From an uncultured Dorea sp. (GTDB taxonomy: Bacteria; Bacillota; Clostridia; Lachnospirales; Lachnospiraceae): 64,000 nucleotides of DNA. Position 1 is the first letter of the stretch. Every line of letters begins with the position of its first letter. Positions 40,930 to 49,944 of this stretch are shown here, piece after piece. The DNA is taken from positions 1 to 64,000 of the forward strand of contig CAJUTH010000010.1 in assembly GCA_910589275.1 (NCBI GenBank). The letters are read 5' to 3'. The translations under genes and the position numbers were made by a program. Below the pieces are notes generated by a model, which saw nothing but the letters and a program-made list of their open reading frames with translations, did not search any database and was not told the DNA's origin.

Positions 40930-41247
40930 CTAATCTTTCTTTCGTGTATCCAACTGCTTCAGTATGCTTCCTGCAAATCCCTCGTCCAATATGGCAAGCG
41001 ACGCCCGAAGCTCTTTTCCCATTGCATGGCCCAGCGCTTCTTTTCCATAAGACAAGCGGATCGGGACTTGATAAAAATCACACATATTCTGAAACTTTTT
41101 TTTCGTATTACCAGACGCATCCTCAGCAAGGATCACAAGCTTTGCCTTGCCGGACTTCACTTCCCGCTCCGTACAGAACTCTCCGCTCGCTGTCTTTCCC
41201 GCCCTAGTTGCCAGCCCGATAAGGGACAGTATCTTATCCTGTTTCAA
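40930..41247 (-). CDS. ylxQ: L7Ae-type ribosomal protein YlxQ
   Basis: 105 residues from a TTG that has AAAAGGAG about 10 bp upstream and overlaps the ylxR stop region by 14 bp. L7Ae/L30e/Gadd45 motif: ILSLIGLATRAGKTASGEF and KAKLVILAEDASGNTKKKFQNMCDFYQVP. Probably a K-turn RNA-binding protein associated with the ribosome. Further upstream codons in the frame are Arg/Lys-rich read-through of ylxR and are not expected to be translated. Confidence 0.85.
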   Translation of the reverse strand: MKQDKILSLIGLATRAGKTASGEFCTEREVKSGKAKLVILAEDASGNTKKKFQNMCDFYQVPIRLSYGKEALGHAMGKELRASLAILDEGFAGSILKQLDTRKKD

Positions 41248-41512
41248 GTATCCCCATCTCCTTTTCCAGCGCCTCATATACTTCTTCCGGGATCGCCTGC
41301 TTAAAAGAACGTTCCAAGCCCTTATTTTTCCTTGCAAGCCTTAAGCATTCCCCATTCGGACAAACATAAGCTCCCCGTCCGTTCTTCTTTCCGGTGGCAT
41401 CCAAAAGAAAGTCATTCTCCGGTGTCTTGATTACACGAATCATCTCTTTTTTACTCTTCATTTCCTGACAGCCTACGCATTTGCGCATAGGTATTTTTTT
41501 ATTGCCTCCCAA
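41234..41512 (-). CDS. ylxR: YlxR family RNA-binding protein (DUF448)
   Basis: 92 residues with the YlxR signature PMRKCVGCQEMKSKKEMIRV and GRGAYVCPNGECLRLARKNKGLERSF. Between nusA and ylxQ as in Bacillus. Reported to bind RNA and affect transcription or RNase P; biochemical role still debated. Confidence 0.93.
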   Translation of the reverse strand: MGGNKKIPMRKCVGCQEMKSKKEMIRVIKTPENDFLLDATGKKNGRGAYVCPNGECLRLARKNKGLERSFKQAIPEEVYEALEKEMGILETG

Positions 41513-41527
41513 ATCATCACCTGATTT

Positions 41528-42763
41528 CTATTCTTCTACTTCCTCAAAAACAATCTCTTCTATCTCTTCATAGGGCTCCCTGACATCCGGCTGATTCCCC
41601 TCATATCCGTCCTCATAACTGTCTTCATAACCGTCCTGTGCATATCCGTCTTCGTAGCCCTCTTCATACATCTCTTCTTCGTAAACGCCTTCCATCAGCT
41701 CCATATAATTCTCCGGAAGCTCGCCGGACTCAATCGCCTGCGTTTCGCTCTTAATATCAATCTTATATCCGGTCAGCCTTGCTGCAAGTCTCGCGTTCTG
41801 TCCTTCCTTGCCGATTGCGAGGGAAAGCTGGTAATCCGGCACGATCACGCTTGCCGTCTTGTCGTCCGGATCCGCCATAACCGAAATAACTTTGGCCGGG
41901 CTCAGTGCGTTCTCGATCAAAATTCCTGGATTATCGCTCCAGTTAATAATATCGATCTTTTCGCCCCGCAGCTCATTTACAATCGCGTTGACTCTGGCGC
42001 CGTTCATACCCACGCATGCGCCCACCGGATCCACATCCGGATCGTTGGACCACACGGCGATCTTCGTTCTGCTTCCCGCTTCCCTTGCAATGCTTTTAAT
42101 CTCCACAATACCGTCCCGAACCTCGGTAACCTCCGCCTCAAACAAACGCTTCACCAATTCCGGATGGGTACGGGAAACCAGAATCTTCGGCCCCTTTGTC
42201 GTATTCTTTACCTCAACCACATACAGCTTGATCCGCTCTGTGGGCTGGAAGCTCTCTCCCTTAACCTGTTCATTCTCCGTCAGCATAGCGTCCGCCTTGC
42301 CCAGATTAATACTGATATTTCTGCCTACATATCTCTGGACAATACCGGTTACAATATCCTTTTCTTTCTCAAAATACTGATCGTAAATAACCTTCCGCTC
42401 CTCCTCGCGTATCTTCTGGAGAATCAGATTCTTTGCGTTTTGTGTAGCGATCCGTCCGAATGATTTTGACTCCACCGGAAACTGTACAATATCGCCAAGT
42501 TCGTATTTACCGTCAATAGCCTTGGCGTCTTCAAGACTGATCTGCTCGATCTTGTCTTCTACCTCTTCCACTACCGTCTTCTCTTGGATCAACTGATAAT
42601 CGCAGGTTTCACGGTCCATAATGACCCTGATGTTATCCGCCTTGCCAAAGTGGTTTTTACATGCATTAATCAGAGAATTTTCAATCGCATCCAGCAGTGT
42701 CTCTTTACTAATGTCCTTTTCCTTCTCCAGGATTGTCAATGCTTCCAATAATTCTGTGTTCAT
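41528..42763 (-). CDS. nusA: transcription termination/antitermination protein NusA
   Basis: 411 residues. N-terminal RNA polymerase-binding domain (LLEALTILEKEKDISKETLLDAIENSLINACKNHFG), S1 domain (DIVTGIVQRYVGRNISINLGKADAML) and two KH domains (VGACVGMNGARVNAIVNELRGEKIDII; AIGKEGQNARLAARLTGYKIDI). The C terminus is a 50-residue acidic Tyr/Glu/Asp/Gly tail with near-repeats of YEDGYEDGY, replacing the acidic repeats of enterobacterial NusA. Second gene of the operon. Confidence 0.96.
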   Translation of the reverse strand: MNTELLEALTILEKEKDISKETLLDAIENSLINACKNHFGKADNIRVIMDRETCDYQLIQEKTVVEEVEDKIEQISLEDAKAIDGKYELGDIVQFPVESKSFGRIATQNAKNLILQKIREEERKVIYDQYFEKEKDIVTGIVQRYVGRNISINLGKADAMLTENEQVKGESFQPTERIKLYVVEVKNTTKGPKILVSRTHPELVKRLFEAEVTEVRDGIVEIKSIAREAGSRTKIAVWSNDPDVDPVGACVGMNGARVNAIVNELRGEKIDIINWSDNPGILIENALSPAKVISVMADPDDKTASVIVPDYQLSLAIGKEGQNARLAARLTGYKIDIKSETQAIESGELPENYMELMEGVYEEEMYEEGYEDGYAQDGYEDSYEDGYEGNQPDVREPYEEIEEIVFEEVEE

Positions 42764-42787
42764 TTTCTTATTTCCTCCTGTTTACAT

Positions 42788-43255
42788 TTAAAAATCAAAC
42801 GCTAACCGAATCAATGCAATCTCTTTCTTTTCAAAGGTCTGCATCCGGGCATTGTCAGTCTCGATCGTTACTGTATCCTTATCATATTCCCTTAAAAATC
42901 CCCGAAATTCCTTCTTTTTGTCAATCATCCTGTAGGTGCGGATCTCCACCTCTTCTCCAAGACTCTTTTCAAAGTCCCTATTCTTTTTCAGCGGTCTTCC
43001 AAGTCCGGGAGAACTCACTTCTAGAATATAGGCTTCCTCAATAAAATCCTTCTCATCCAGAATATCGGACAACTCCCTGCTGACCACCTCGCAGTCATCC
43101 ACCATAATCCCTCCCGGCTTATCGATGTACGCCCGCAGATACCATGTACCGCCTTCCTTCACATATTCCACGTCCCACAGCTCAAAGCCGTTCTTTTCCA
43201 AAATCGGAAGCAGGATCGCTTCTGTTTTCTGTTCGTAACTCTCTCTTTTCGACAA
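42788..43255 (-). CDS. rimP: ribosome maturation factor RimP
   Basis: 155 residues from a TTG with AAGGG about 10 bp upstream. N-terminal domain with ILEKNGFELWDVEYVKEGGTWYLRAYIDKPGG and the DDCEVVSRELSDILDEKD helix, then EVSSPGLGRPLKKNRDFEK and a C-terminal SH3-like half. Helps 30S maturation. First gene of the nusA-infB operon, preceded by a promoter and a leader hairpin. Confidence 0.94.
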   Translation of the reverse strand: MSKRESYEQKTEAILLPILEKNGFELWDVEYVKEGGTWYLRAYIDKPGGIMVDDCEVVSRELSDILDEKDFIEEAYILEVSSPGLGRPLKKNRDFEKSLGEEVEIRTYRMIDKKKEFRGFLREYDKDTVTIETDNARMQTFEKKEIALIRLAFDF

Positions 43256-43342
43256 CGTAAAACTTCCCTTCTTTACTAAAATGCAGCCATATGGAAGACT
43301 CGTTACGATTCACGGCTAAAAGGCCGCTCCCAGCAACAAAGA

Positions 43343-43364
43343 AGAGTGAACTTCCGTTCACTCT
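43343..43364 (-). promoter_or_regulatory. leader hairpin of the rimP-nusA operon
   Basis: Perfect GAGTGAAC / GTTCACTC stem with a 4-nt loop followed by TTCTTTGTT on the minus strand, between promoter and rimP. Could be a weak attenuator or an mRNA-stabilising stem. Confidence 0.4.
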
Positions 43365-43394
43365 TTCCGTCTTCCCCTTATGCAACTATAGTTT

Positions 43395-43423
43395 AGTATA
43401 GCACTCTCTTATCAAAAAAGCAA
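43395..43423 (-). promoter_or_regulatory. promoter of the rimP-nusA-infB operon
   Basis: Minus strand TTGCTT, 17-bp spacer, TATACT, about 140 bp before the rimP start. Confidence 0.6.
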
Positions 43424-43454
43424 CTGTTTCTTCTTATGTTTCAAAGGATTTTGC

Positions 43455-43690
43455 TATACAGTTCACATATCGGCTGAGGACGCGGATTGAATCAGGCTAT
43501 CCCCTCTGCGCAGACGAAGCAACATTCCGATGAACTACCGATTAACGGAATCTAAACCACTCAGGAGAGCCTTCGTGGCTAAGATTCCGTAAACCGCTAT
43601 TTCATCTCCATTAAGAACGCTTCCGAATTGTCTGCTCAGAGGGGATAGCCTGATTCAATCCGCTGTTACCAGTTGTCCAGTGAATTGTAA
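43455..43690 (-). repeat. structured long-inverted-repeat element, copy A
   Basis: Inverted arms 43482-43515 and 43630-43663 match over 34 bp with one mismatch. Weaker outer pairing TACAGTTCAC/GTGAATTGTA extends it to about 43455-43690. The 114-nt core between the arms, read on the minus strand, aligns with copies B and C: TTAATGGA, GAAAT, TTACG, CGAAGGC, CCTGAG, CGTTA and GGAATGT in the same order. Internal stems ACGGAATCT/AGATTCCGT and GAAGC/GCTTC replace different pairs in B and C. Confidence 0.75.
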
Positions 43691-43751
43691 CGTTATGCTA
43701 GGGTTTGCGGAACGATTGGAGGACACCCAGCAAAAGTAACCGAGTAGCCGG

Positions 43752-43993
43752 GAAACTGTTATGTTCACAGGGTGTCTGGCCTGCCCCCAGAGCTTTGGTA
43801 TGGAAAGCAAGGCAATTTAGAGACGCTTTTAATGGAAGAGAAATCAGTGTTTACGTAGTCTTAGGAGCGAAGGCATTCCTGAGCTTCTTAGACTACGTTA
43901 GCACTGAGTTCGCTGGAATGTCGTCTCGCCCTGCTTTCCATACCAAAGCTCTGGGGGCAGGCCGGACGCCCTGTGAACATAACATCCTGTTTC
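43752..43993 (+). repeat. structured long-inverted-repeat element, copy B
   Basis: Arms 43757-43813 and 43928-43984 are complementary over 57 bp with three differences, two of which would be G-U pairs in a plus-strand RNA; GAAAC/GTTTC extends them. The 114-nt core contains stems ACGTAGTCT/AGACTACGT, CAGTG/CACTG and GAGAC/GTCTC, the counterparts of different pairs in copies A and C. Arm sequence is unrelated to A and C but partly shared with fragment D. Confidence 0.8.
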
Positions 43994-44009
43994 TCTACCC
44001 CCTCCGCTT

Positions 44010-45137
44010 TCAGATCCGAAGCAGCTCGTACTGATCTGTTCCCAATCCGATTTTTACCGCATGGGCGATGCCGCATCTCCACTCCGCATCCGGATGCGTC
44101 ATATGGAAATGATCGCAGGCGCCTTCTTTTGCTTCCTCCTTATGCTCTTCCAGATTGTCGCCCAGCATACTGCCTTCCACTGCCGGCATCTGGTTGCACA
44201 GATCCGCACATGCCTGATCAAGGGCTACCGGGTCAAAGGAGGCCAGCATCCCCACATCCGGAATGATCGGAATGTCATTTTCCGCATGGCAGTCGCAGTT
44301 GGGCGACACATCGCAGATCAGAGATATATGGAAGCAGGGTCTGTCCTTGCAGACGGCAAGGCTGTACTCTGCTATTTTATAGTTCAAAAGCGCGATGGAA
44401 TCTGTAAAATCCGCCTGAATCGCATCCTTTGGACAGACGGCAAGACATCTTCCGCAGCCTACGCATTTTTCATGATCGATCACTGCTTTTCCATCTGTGA
44501 TCACCGGCGCGCCATGGGCGCAGATCCGCCTGCAGGCACCGCAGCCTATACACAGTTCCTCATCGGCGCTGGGTTTTCCGTCACAGTGCTGTTCCATCTT
44601 GCCGGCCCTTGACCCGCAGCCCATACCGATATTTTTCAGCGCGCCGCCGAACCCCGTCATCTCATGCCCTTTAAAATGGGTCAGGGAAATAAACACATCC
44701 GCGTCCATAACCGCCGCGCCGATTTTAGCCTCTTTCACGTACTCGCCGTCAATCGGCACCAGCGTTTCATTGGTTCCCTTCAGTCCGTCCCCGATGATCA
44801 CGTGACATCCTGTCTGATAAGGAGAAAATCCATTGACATACGCCGTCTCCATATGGTCGAGGGCGTTCTTTCTGCTTCCCACATACAAAGTATTACAGTC
44901 TGTCAGATAGGGCTTTCCACCGAGTTCTTTTACATAATCGGCAACCACCCTTGCATAATTCGGGCGCAGAAACGCCAGATTCCCATATTCTCCAAAATGA
45001 ATCTTGATCGCCGTATACTTATCCTGAAATTCAATCTCCTCAAATCCCGCCGACTTCATCAGCCGGTGCAGCTTCTGCAGCAGATTCTCCTGTTCCGTAG
45101 CCTTAAACGTAGTAAAATATACTTTTGACTTTTTCAT
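44010..45137 (-). CDS. DUF362 domain 4Fe-4S protein
   Basis: 375 residues. The DUF362 core (residues 20-185: YTAIKIHFGEYGNLAFLRPNYARVVADYVKELGGKPYLTDCNTLY, ADVFISLTHFKGHEMTGFGGALKNIGMGCGSRAGK) is followed by two ferredoxin-type clusters, CIGCGACRRICAHGA and CVGCGRCLAVCPKDA, then a C-terminal DUF362 part. Common in anaerobes; a redox role is likely but the substrate is unknown. It begins 3 bp after the telA stop and is the last gene of the parE-parC-xpaC-telA run. Confidence 0.85.
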   Translation of the reverse strand: MKKSKVYFTTFKATEQENLLQKLHRLMKSAGFEEIEFQDKYTAIKIHFGEYGNLAFLRPNYARVVADYVKELGGKPYLTDCNTLYVGSRKNALDHMETAYVNGFSPYQTGCHVIIGDGLKGTNETLVPIDGEYVKEAKIGAAVMDADVFISLTHFKGHEMTGFGGALKNIGMGCGSRAGKMEQHCDGKPSADEELCIGCGACRRICAHGAPVITDGKAVIDHEKCVGCGRCLAVCPKDAIQADFTDSIALLNYKIAEYSLAVCKDRPCFHISLICDVSPNCDCHAENDIPIIPDVGMLASFDPVALDQACADLCNQMPAVEGSMLGDNLEEHKEEAKEGACDHFHMTHPDAEWRCGIAHAVKIGLGTDQYELLRI

Positions 45138-45140
45138 TTG

Positions 45141-46295
45141 TTATCTTCCTCCCTGAACTTGAAGCAGCTTCCTTTTAAGCTCGTTTTCAATCTTTGCCAT
45201 CTCGGCCTCCGCAGCCTTACGTTTTTCACGGCCTTCCTTTTGGATCGCCATCACCTCGTCAAAGGTAGAAATCAGAGATTCATTGGCCGCCTTCAGCGTT
45301 TCGATCTCCACCACGCCTCTTTCGGTCTCTCTTGCCGTATCAACGGCGGCGGTCTTCAGCTTCTGGGCATTTTTAAGCAGAAGCTCATTGGTCATATCCG
45401 TCACCTCACGCTGAGCCTCGGCCGCCCTGGCCGAATGCTCCGCCCCAAGGGACAGGATCATCTGGCTCTTCCACAGCGGAATCGTATTGACAATCGTAGA
45501 CTGGATCTTCTCCGCCATCTCCGTATCGTTACTCTGAATCATGCGGATCTGCGGCGCGGTCTGCATGGCAATGGTGCGGGTAAGTTCCAGATCGTAAAGC
45601 TTCTTCTCAAAACGGTTGCACATAGCCTCCAGATCCCTTGCTTCCTGCGCGTCCTCCGCGCGTCCGGAAACCCTCGCCTTCTGAATCAAGACGGGGAGTT
45701 CCTCCTTCTGCACCTTGGCAAGCTTCTTCTTGCCCGCAAGGATATACATCGACAATTCTTTGTAATAGGTGAGATTCAGCTCATACATCTTATCCAGCAG
45801 CGCCACATCCTTAAGAAGCTGTATCTGATGGGACTCCAGCGCGGTAATAATCTTGTTCACATTTACCTCAGCCTTGGCGTACTGCGCCTTCATATTCTGA
45901 AGCTTTCCGGCGGGTTTCTTAAAAATCCCAAGGAATCCCTTCTCCTCTTCCTCGCCGAAGCTCTTTAATTCCCTGACCACGCCGGTGAGCAATTCCCCAA
46001 CCTCGCCAAGCTCCTTCGTCTTCACATTATTCAGTGCTGATTCTGAAAAATCGGCAAGCTTCTTCTGGGTACCGGCTCCGTAATGCAGGATAACATTGGA
46101 ATTGGACAGATCAATCTGCTTCACAAAAGAATCTACCATCCGCCTCTCTTCCGCAGAAAGCATGCTCTCGTCAAACGCCGGCGCGGGCTCTTCTTCCTTT
46201 TTCACAGGAACAGCCTCCCCTTCCGGCTGCACAGCCCCGAAGGGATCCAGCGTAAGCTCCGGTACCGCTGTAAAATCCTTAAATTCGTTATCCAT
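45141..46295 (-). CDS. telA: TelA family toxic anion resistance protein
   Basis: 384 residues from an ATG preceded by GGAGGAG. TelA features: SNVILHYGAGTQKKLADFSESALNNVKTKE, LTYYKELSMYILAGKKKL and the signature MIQSNDTEMAEKIQSTIVNTIPLWKSQMILSLGAEHSARAAE. Largely alpha-helical coiled coil. Members (Bacillus YceH) are linked to tellurite and antimicrobial resistance, probably through envelope stress. Adjacent to an xpaC homologue, the usual partner. Confidence 0.9.
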   Translation of the reverse strand: MDNEFKDFTAVPELTLDPFGAVQPEGEAVPVKKEEEPAPAFDESMLSAEERRMVDSFVKQIDLSNSNVILHYGAGTQKKLADFSESALNNVKTKELGEVGELLTGVVRELKSFGEEEEKGFLGIFKKPAGKLQNMKAQYAKAEVNVNKIITALESHQIQLLKDVALLDKMYELNLTYYKELSMYILAGKKKLAKVQKEELPVLIQKARVSGRAEDAQEARDLEAMCNRFEKKLYDLELTRTIAMQTAPQIRMIQSNDTEMAEKIQSTIVNTIPLWKSQMILSLGAEHSARAAEAQREVTDMTNELLLKNAQKLKTAAVDTARETERGVVEIETLKAANESLISTFDEVMAIQKEGREKRKAAEAEMAKIENELKRKLLQVQGGR

Positions 46296-46337
46296 TATGA
46301 TCTCCTCCAATCGTTTTTAGTTATCTTCTTGTATCTG

Positions 46338-47666
46338 CTATGACAGATTCATTCCGTCATCCTTCAGCCCTTCTCTGGCAAGCATGGTATTCAGCACAGA
46401 AATATCGGTCGACACATCCCAGGCCGTCCGGTGAAACAGATCGTCCAATATCTTCTCAAAGGCATGGTTTAACGTATCCAGCGTATCCTCGATCTCCCGT
46501 TTGGAGGCTCGAATATTCTCCCCTTCCACCGGCTGGGAATCCAGATCCTTGTAAGCCTCCAAAAGCTTAATCGTTGTCGGAAGATAGTAATCCATCAGCT
46601 TGCGCACATCCGAAACCGTCTCAGGATTCTGCTCCACCCGGTCAAATATTCCATCCACCAGCATTTCCATATGGGAAATCTTCGCAGAGATCTCCTCTCC
46701 GGGAATCCCGTCGTTGCATGCGCGGATCTGTTCAATAAAGGAATCCCCCGCCTCAATCACCTTTCTCACCTCCGGCGAAAGCTTGGAATCCAGATCCTCC
46801 GCCCGTTTTACCTCTTCCTTTCGTTTTTCCTCCAGCCTTGCCGTCTCTTCCTTCCGCTGTACGGCAAGTCTCATATATTCCTGATACATCCGGTCGCTGG
46901 TTATAAAACACTTTTTGCTCTCGTCAAAATGCGGCTGGCGAAACCATCCCTTCCGAATCATCTTCTGCAGATCCTTCAGCGTCTTTTTTTCCGTCCTCCC
47001 AATCATAGAAGCCAGTTCGTTTACGTCGCAGTATTCCCGGTTCCCGATTCCCTGTACCAGCGTCTGAAAACGATTCTGCAGGCCGCATAGGCCGATTCCA
47101 TGCTTCATCACTCCTAAGCCCGCCGCAGAAAACGCCGCGCAGAGAACTGAAACAGCCAGATATTCTAGTTGAAATCCTCCCGCCAGAAATGCAAATATCC
47201 CGCCGATTGTATAGAGTCCTAGGGGGATGCCTATCCATCCTCCCACAATACCAAGAAGCACGCCCTTTGCCTTATTCCCGGAAGTCTTTCCATACAGCGC
47301 GGGCAGACTTAGCGTCTGGCCCTTCGCCGGCTGCCGCCTGTATGCTGCCGGCCGGCCCTGCCTCATCGGATACGGCGCCTGCCGCTGCCTAAATCCGCCG
47401 CTCATGTTCTGGCTGTCCGCCTGTCCATAGGCCCCGTTCATATTCTGGCTGTCTGGCTGCCCGTAACGATAACTGCCAGGGCTTCTGTACTGTCCGGTAC
47501 GCACATTCTTCATCCCATTGGACACCGAATGAAACGCAGCGCCCATGGCCCGGTCCACTGTATCCGTAATATTCTGGTTCAATCTATGAAAATCCTGATT
47601 TTCAACTGCATCCTGTACCGTTCTTCGAATTTCGTCTCCGAAATTCTCCCATTCGCTTTTTGACAT
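46338..47666 (-). CDS. XpaC-like protein (5-bromo-4-chloroindolyl phosphate hydrolysis family)
   Basis: 442 residues from an ATG after AGGAGG. N-terminal helical region, then an Arg/Gln/Tyr/Gly-rich linker (residues 60-125), two membrane helices (AKGVLLGIVGGWIGIPLGLYTIGGIFAFLAGG and LAVSVLCAAFSAAGLG), then a winged-helix-like segment (DVNELASMIGRTEKKTLKDLQKMIRKGWF) and the XpaC helical domain (SKLSPEVRKVIEAGDSFIEQIRACND). XpaC and TelA are co-conserved. The start overlaps the end of the topoisomerase gene without sharing many bases. Confidence 0.85.
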   Translation of the reverse strand: MSKSEWENFGDEIRRTVQDAVENQDFHRLNQNITDTVDRAMGAAFHSVSNGMKNVRTGQYRSPGSYRYGQPDSQNMNGAYGQADSQNMSGGFRQRQAPYPMRQGRPAAYRRQPAKGQTLSLPALYGKTSGNKAKGVLLGIVGGWIGIPLGLYTIGGIFAFLAGGFQLEYLAVSVLCAAFSAAGLGVMKHGIGLCGLQNRFQTLVQGIGNREYCDVNELASMIGRTEKKTLKDLQKMIRKGWFRQPHFDESKKCFITSDRMYQEYMRLAVQRKEETARLEEKRKEEVKRAEDLDSKLSPEVRKVIEAGDSFIEQIRACNDGIPGEEISAKISHMEMLVDGIFDRVEQNPETVSDVRKLMDYYLPTTIKLLEAYKDLDSQPVEGENIRASKREIEDTLDTLNHAFEKILDDLFHRTAWDVSTDISVLNTMLAREGLKDDGMNLS

Positions 47667-47683
47667 TTTATCCTCCTGTAGTA

Positions 47684-49924
47684 TCAAGCTCTGGGCTTTG
47701 TTCCGGTTCCATCCCGCTTTGATAATTTCAGACGGTTCAGCCAGACCTCCCTTTCTTTATACAAAGCTCTGGCTTCCTGTCCCTCTTCAATCAGATAAAC
47801 CTTCTCTAGCTCATCATTTTTCTTCAGCCGGATTCCGCGCACGCCGATCGCCGACTTTTTCTTCTCCGCCACCTCTTCGGCCGGAAATTTTAAGAAATAG
47901 CCTTCCTTTGTCTGAAGAACAACCTGATGGTCTTTGGCGATCACCTGAACATGAATCAGTTCGTCCTCTTCCTGAAGCTTAGCCGCCGAAATCGTACGCT
48001 TAATTACCTGAAACTCTGAACCCTCTACTTTTTTAATCATACCCTGTTTCGTGGCAAATAGCAACCATGCATACCGCATTTGTTCCGCGTCGCAGAGATA
48101 TACGATCTGTTCCTGCGTACTGTCATAGTTACTGACGTTATCCACCGGCAGTCCCTTATCCCTGAATTTTCCGAAAGGAATATCTAACACCTTGATCTGA
48201 TGCATCTTTCCGGTATTCGTAAACAGGCACAGCCTCCCGGTATTCATACAGGAGATCACATACTTGCTTTCTTGTTCCGCCGCCTCTTTGTTGCGCTCAT
48301 AGGCAGCCGCGTCTACCGTTCTGGCATAGCCGAAGCGGTCCATCAAAAATACCACTTCCTGCTCTTCGATCTTCTTCTCTTCAAATACGGCCGCTTCGGC
48401 ATTTTCAACCACCGTACGGCGCTTTACGGCAAATTCCTTTTTAAAATGATCCAATTCCTCTATGATCACATCCGCCATGGAATCATAATGATTCAGGATA
48501 TCCTCATACCTTGCAATATTTGCAAGGGTCTGCTCGTGCTCCTTCATAAGCGCCTCGATCTCCAGGCCGATCAGCTTGTACAGCCGCATATCCAGAATCG
48601 CACCCGCCTGACGCTCCGTAAACCGGAGCATAGCAGCCATTTTTCTGGAAATACTTGTCTTGAACTTGATATTCTCCGTAACACCCCTCGTCAGACAGGC
48701 TTTCGCATCCTTCACATTCCTGCTGCCTCGAAGGATCTCGATGATCAGGTCAATGACGTCGCAAGCCTTAATGAGACCTTCCTGTATCTCCTTTTTATCC
48801 AGCTCTTTCGCCATCAGGGTCTTATATTTTCTCGTGGCAAGCTCAAACTGAAAATCCACATGATGTTCAATGATCTTGCGAAGCCCCATCGTTTCCGGAC
48901 GGCCGTCGGCGACCGCCAGCATATTAACGCCAAAGGTGTCCTCCAGCCGGGTCTTCTTATAAAGCATATTGGTCAAATTCTCTGCGTCTGCCCCTTTTTT
49001 CAGCTCGATCACAATGCGGATCCCCTCTTTGGAGGACTGGTTGGAAATGTCCACGATATCCGAGGTCTTTTTGGATTCCACCAGACTGCACACGTCGTTG
49101 AGGAATTTTCCAATACCCGCGCCGATCATGGTATAGGGAATCTCGGTGATGACCAGACGTTTTTTCCCGCCCTTCATCTCCTCTGTCTCTACCTTGCCCC
49201 GAAGCTTCACCTTGCCTGTCCCGGTCTCGTAAATCTGAAGCAGGTCGTCTTTATTGACTACAATTCCCCCAGTGGGAAAATCCGGACCTTTGATATACCG
49301 CATAAGCTGTTTGGTGCTGATCTGGTCATTCTTCATATAAGCCTTCACCGCGTCGATGACTTCCCCAAGATTATGGGTGGGAATGCTGGTAGCCATGCCG
49401 ACGGCAATTCCTTCCGCCCCATTCACTAGGAGATTCGGCACCCGCACCGGAAGTACTTCCGGCTCCTTCTCCGTCTCGTCAAAATTCGGAAGGAAGTTCA
49501 CAACATCCTTGTCCAAATCCGCCAAAAACGCCTCTTGGGTAAACTTCGCAAGCCTTGCCTCCGTATAACGCATGGCCGCGGCGCCGTCCCCCTCGATGGA
49601 GCCAAAATTACCGTGGCCGTCCACCATCACAATTCCCTTTTTAAAATCCTGAGCCATCACCACCAGCGACTCATAGATCGAGCTGTCGCCGTGGGGGTGG
49701 TATTTACCCATGGTATCTCCCACAATACGCGCACACTTCCTGTAAGGCTTGTCCCACCGGATCCCCAGCTCATGCATATCATAGAGAGTCCGTCTCTGTA
49801 CCGGCTTTAATCCGTCGCGCACGTCGGGAAGGGCTCTTGCGACAATGACGCTCATTGCATAGTCTATATAGGATTTTTTCATCACATCCGAATACTCAGT
49901 GCGGATAATCTGTGCTTCGCTCAT
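47684..49924 (-). CDS. parC: DNA topoisomerase IV/gyrase subunit A, ParC type
   Basis: 746 residues. Breakage-reunion domain with Tyr120 in AAMRYTEARL, and the quinolone-determining region YHPHGDSSIYESLV carrying Ser and Glu, the susceptible-type residues of this family. Tower and coiled-coil domain follow, then a short C-terminal beta-pinwheel without a clear GyrA box (the equivalent region reads EKKKSAIGVRGIRL). This, with the adjacent ParE-like gene, favours topoisomerase IV over gyrase, but the two cannot be separated with certainty here. Confidence 0.85.
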   Translation of the reverse strand: MSEAQIIRTEYSDVMKKSYIDYAMSVIVARALPDVRDGLKPVQRRTLYDMHELGIRWDKPYRKCARIVGDTMGKYHPHGDSSIYESLVVMAQDFKKGIVMVDGHGNFGSIEGDGAAAMRYTEARLAKFTQEAFLADLDKDVVNFLPNFDETEKEPEVLPVRVPNLLVNGAEGIAVGMATSIPTHNLGEVIDAVKAYMKNDQISTKQLMRYIKGPDFPTGGIVVNKDDLLQIYETGTGKVKLRGKVETEEMKGGKKRLVITEIPYTMIGAGIGKFLNDVCSLVESKKTSDIVDISNQSSKEGIRIVIELKKGADAENLTNMLYKKTRLEDTFGVNMLAVADGRPETMGLRKIIEHHVDFQFELATRKYKTLMAKELDKKEIQEGLIKACDVIDLIIEILRGSRNVKDAKACLTRGVTENIKFKTSISRKMAAMLRFTERQAGAILDMRLYKLIGLEIEALMKEHEQTLANIARYEDILNHYDSMADVIIEELDHFKKEFAVKRRTVVENAEAAVFEEKKIEEQEVVFLMDRFGYARTVDAAAYERNKEAAEQESKYVISCMNTGRLCLFTNTGKMHQIKVLDIPFGKFRDKGLPVDNVSNYDSTQEQIVYLCDAEQMRYAWLLFATKQGMIKKVEGSEFQVIKRTISAAKLQEEDELIHVQVIAKDHQVVLQTKEGYFLKFPAEEVAEKKKSAIGVRGIRLKKNDELEKVYLIEEGQEARALYKEREVWLNRLKLSKRDGTGTKPRA

Positions 49925-49944
49925 ATGCCTTTCACTCCTTCCTA

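Noticed and set aside
43182..43385. 67-codon frame covering the rimP leader
   Set aside because: It overlaps rimP out of frame, has no ribosome site and runs through the leader hairpin; the region is better read as an untranslated leader.
43752..43993. Simple insertion sequence or MITE
   Set aside because: No transposase frame, no clear target duplication, and arms differ completely between full copies while the core is conserved, the reverse of what transposition ends require.
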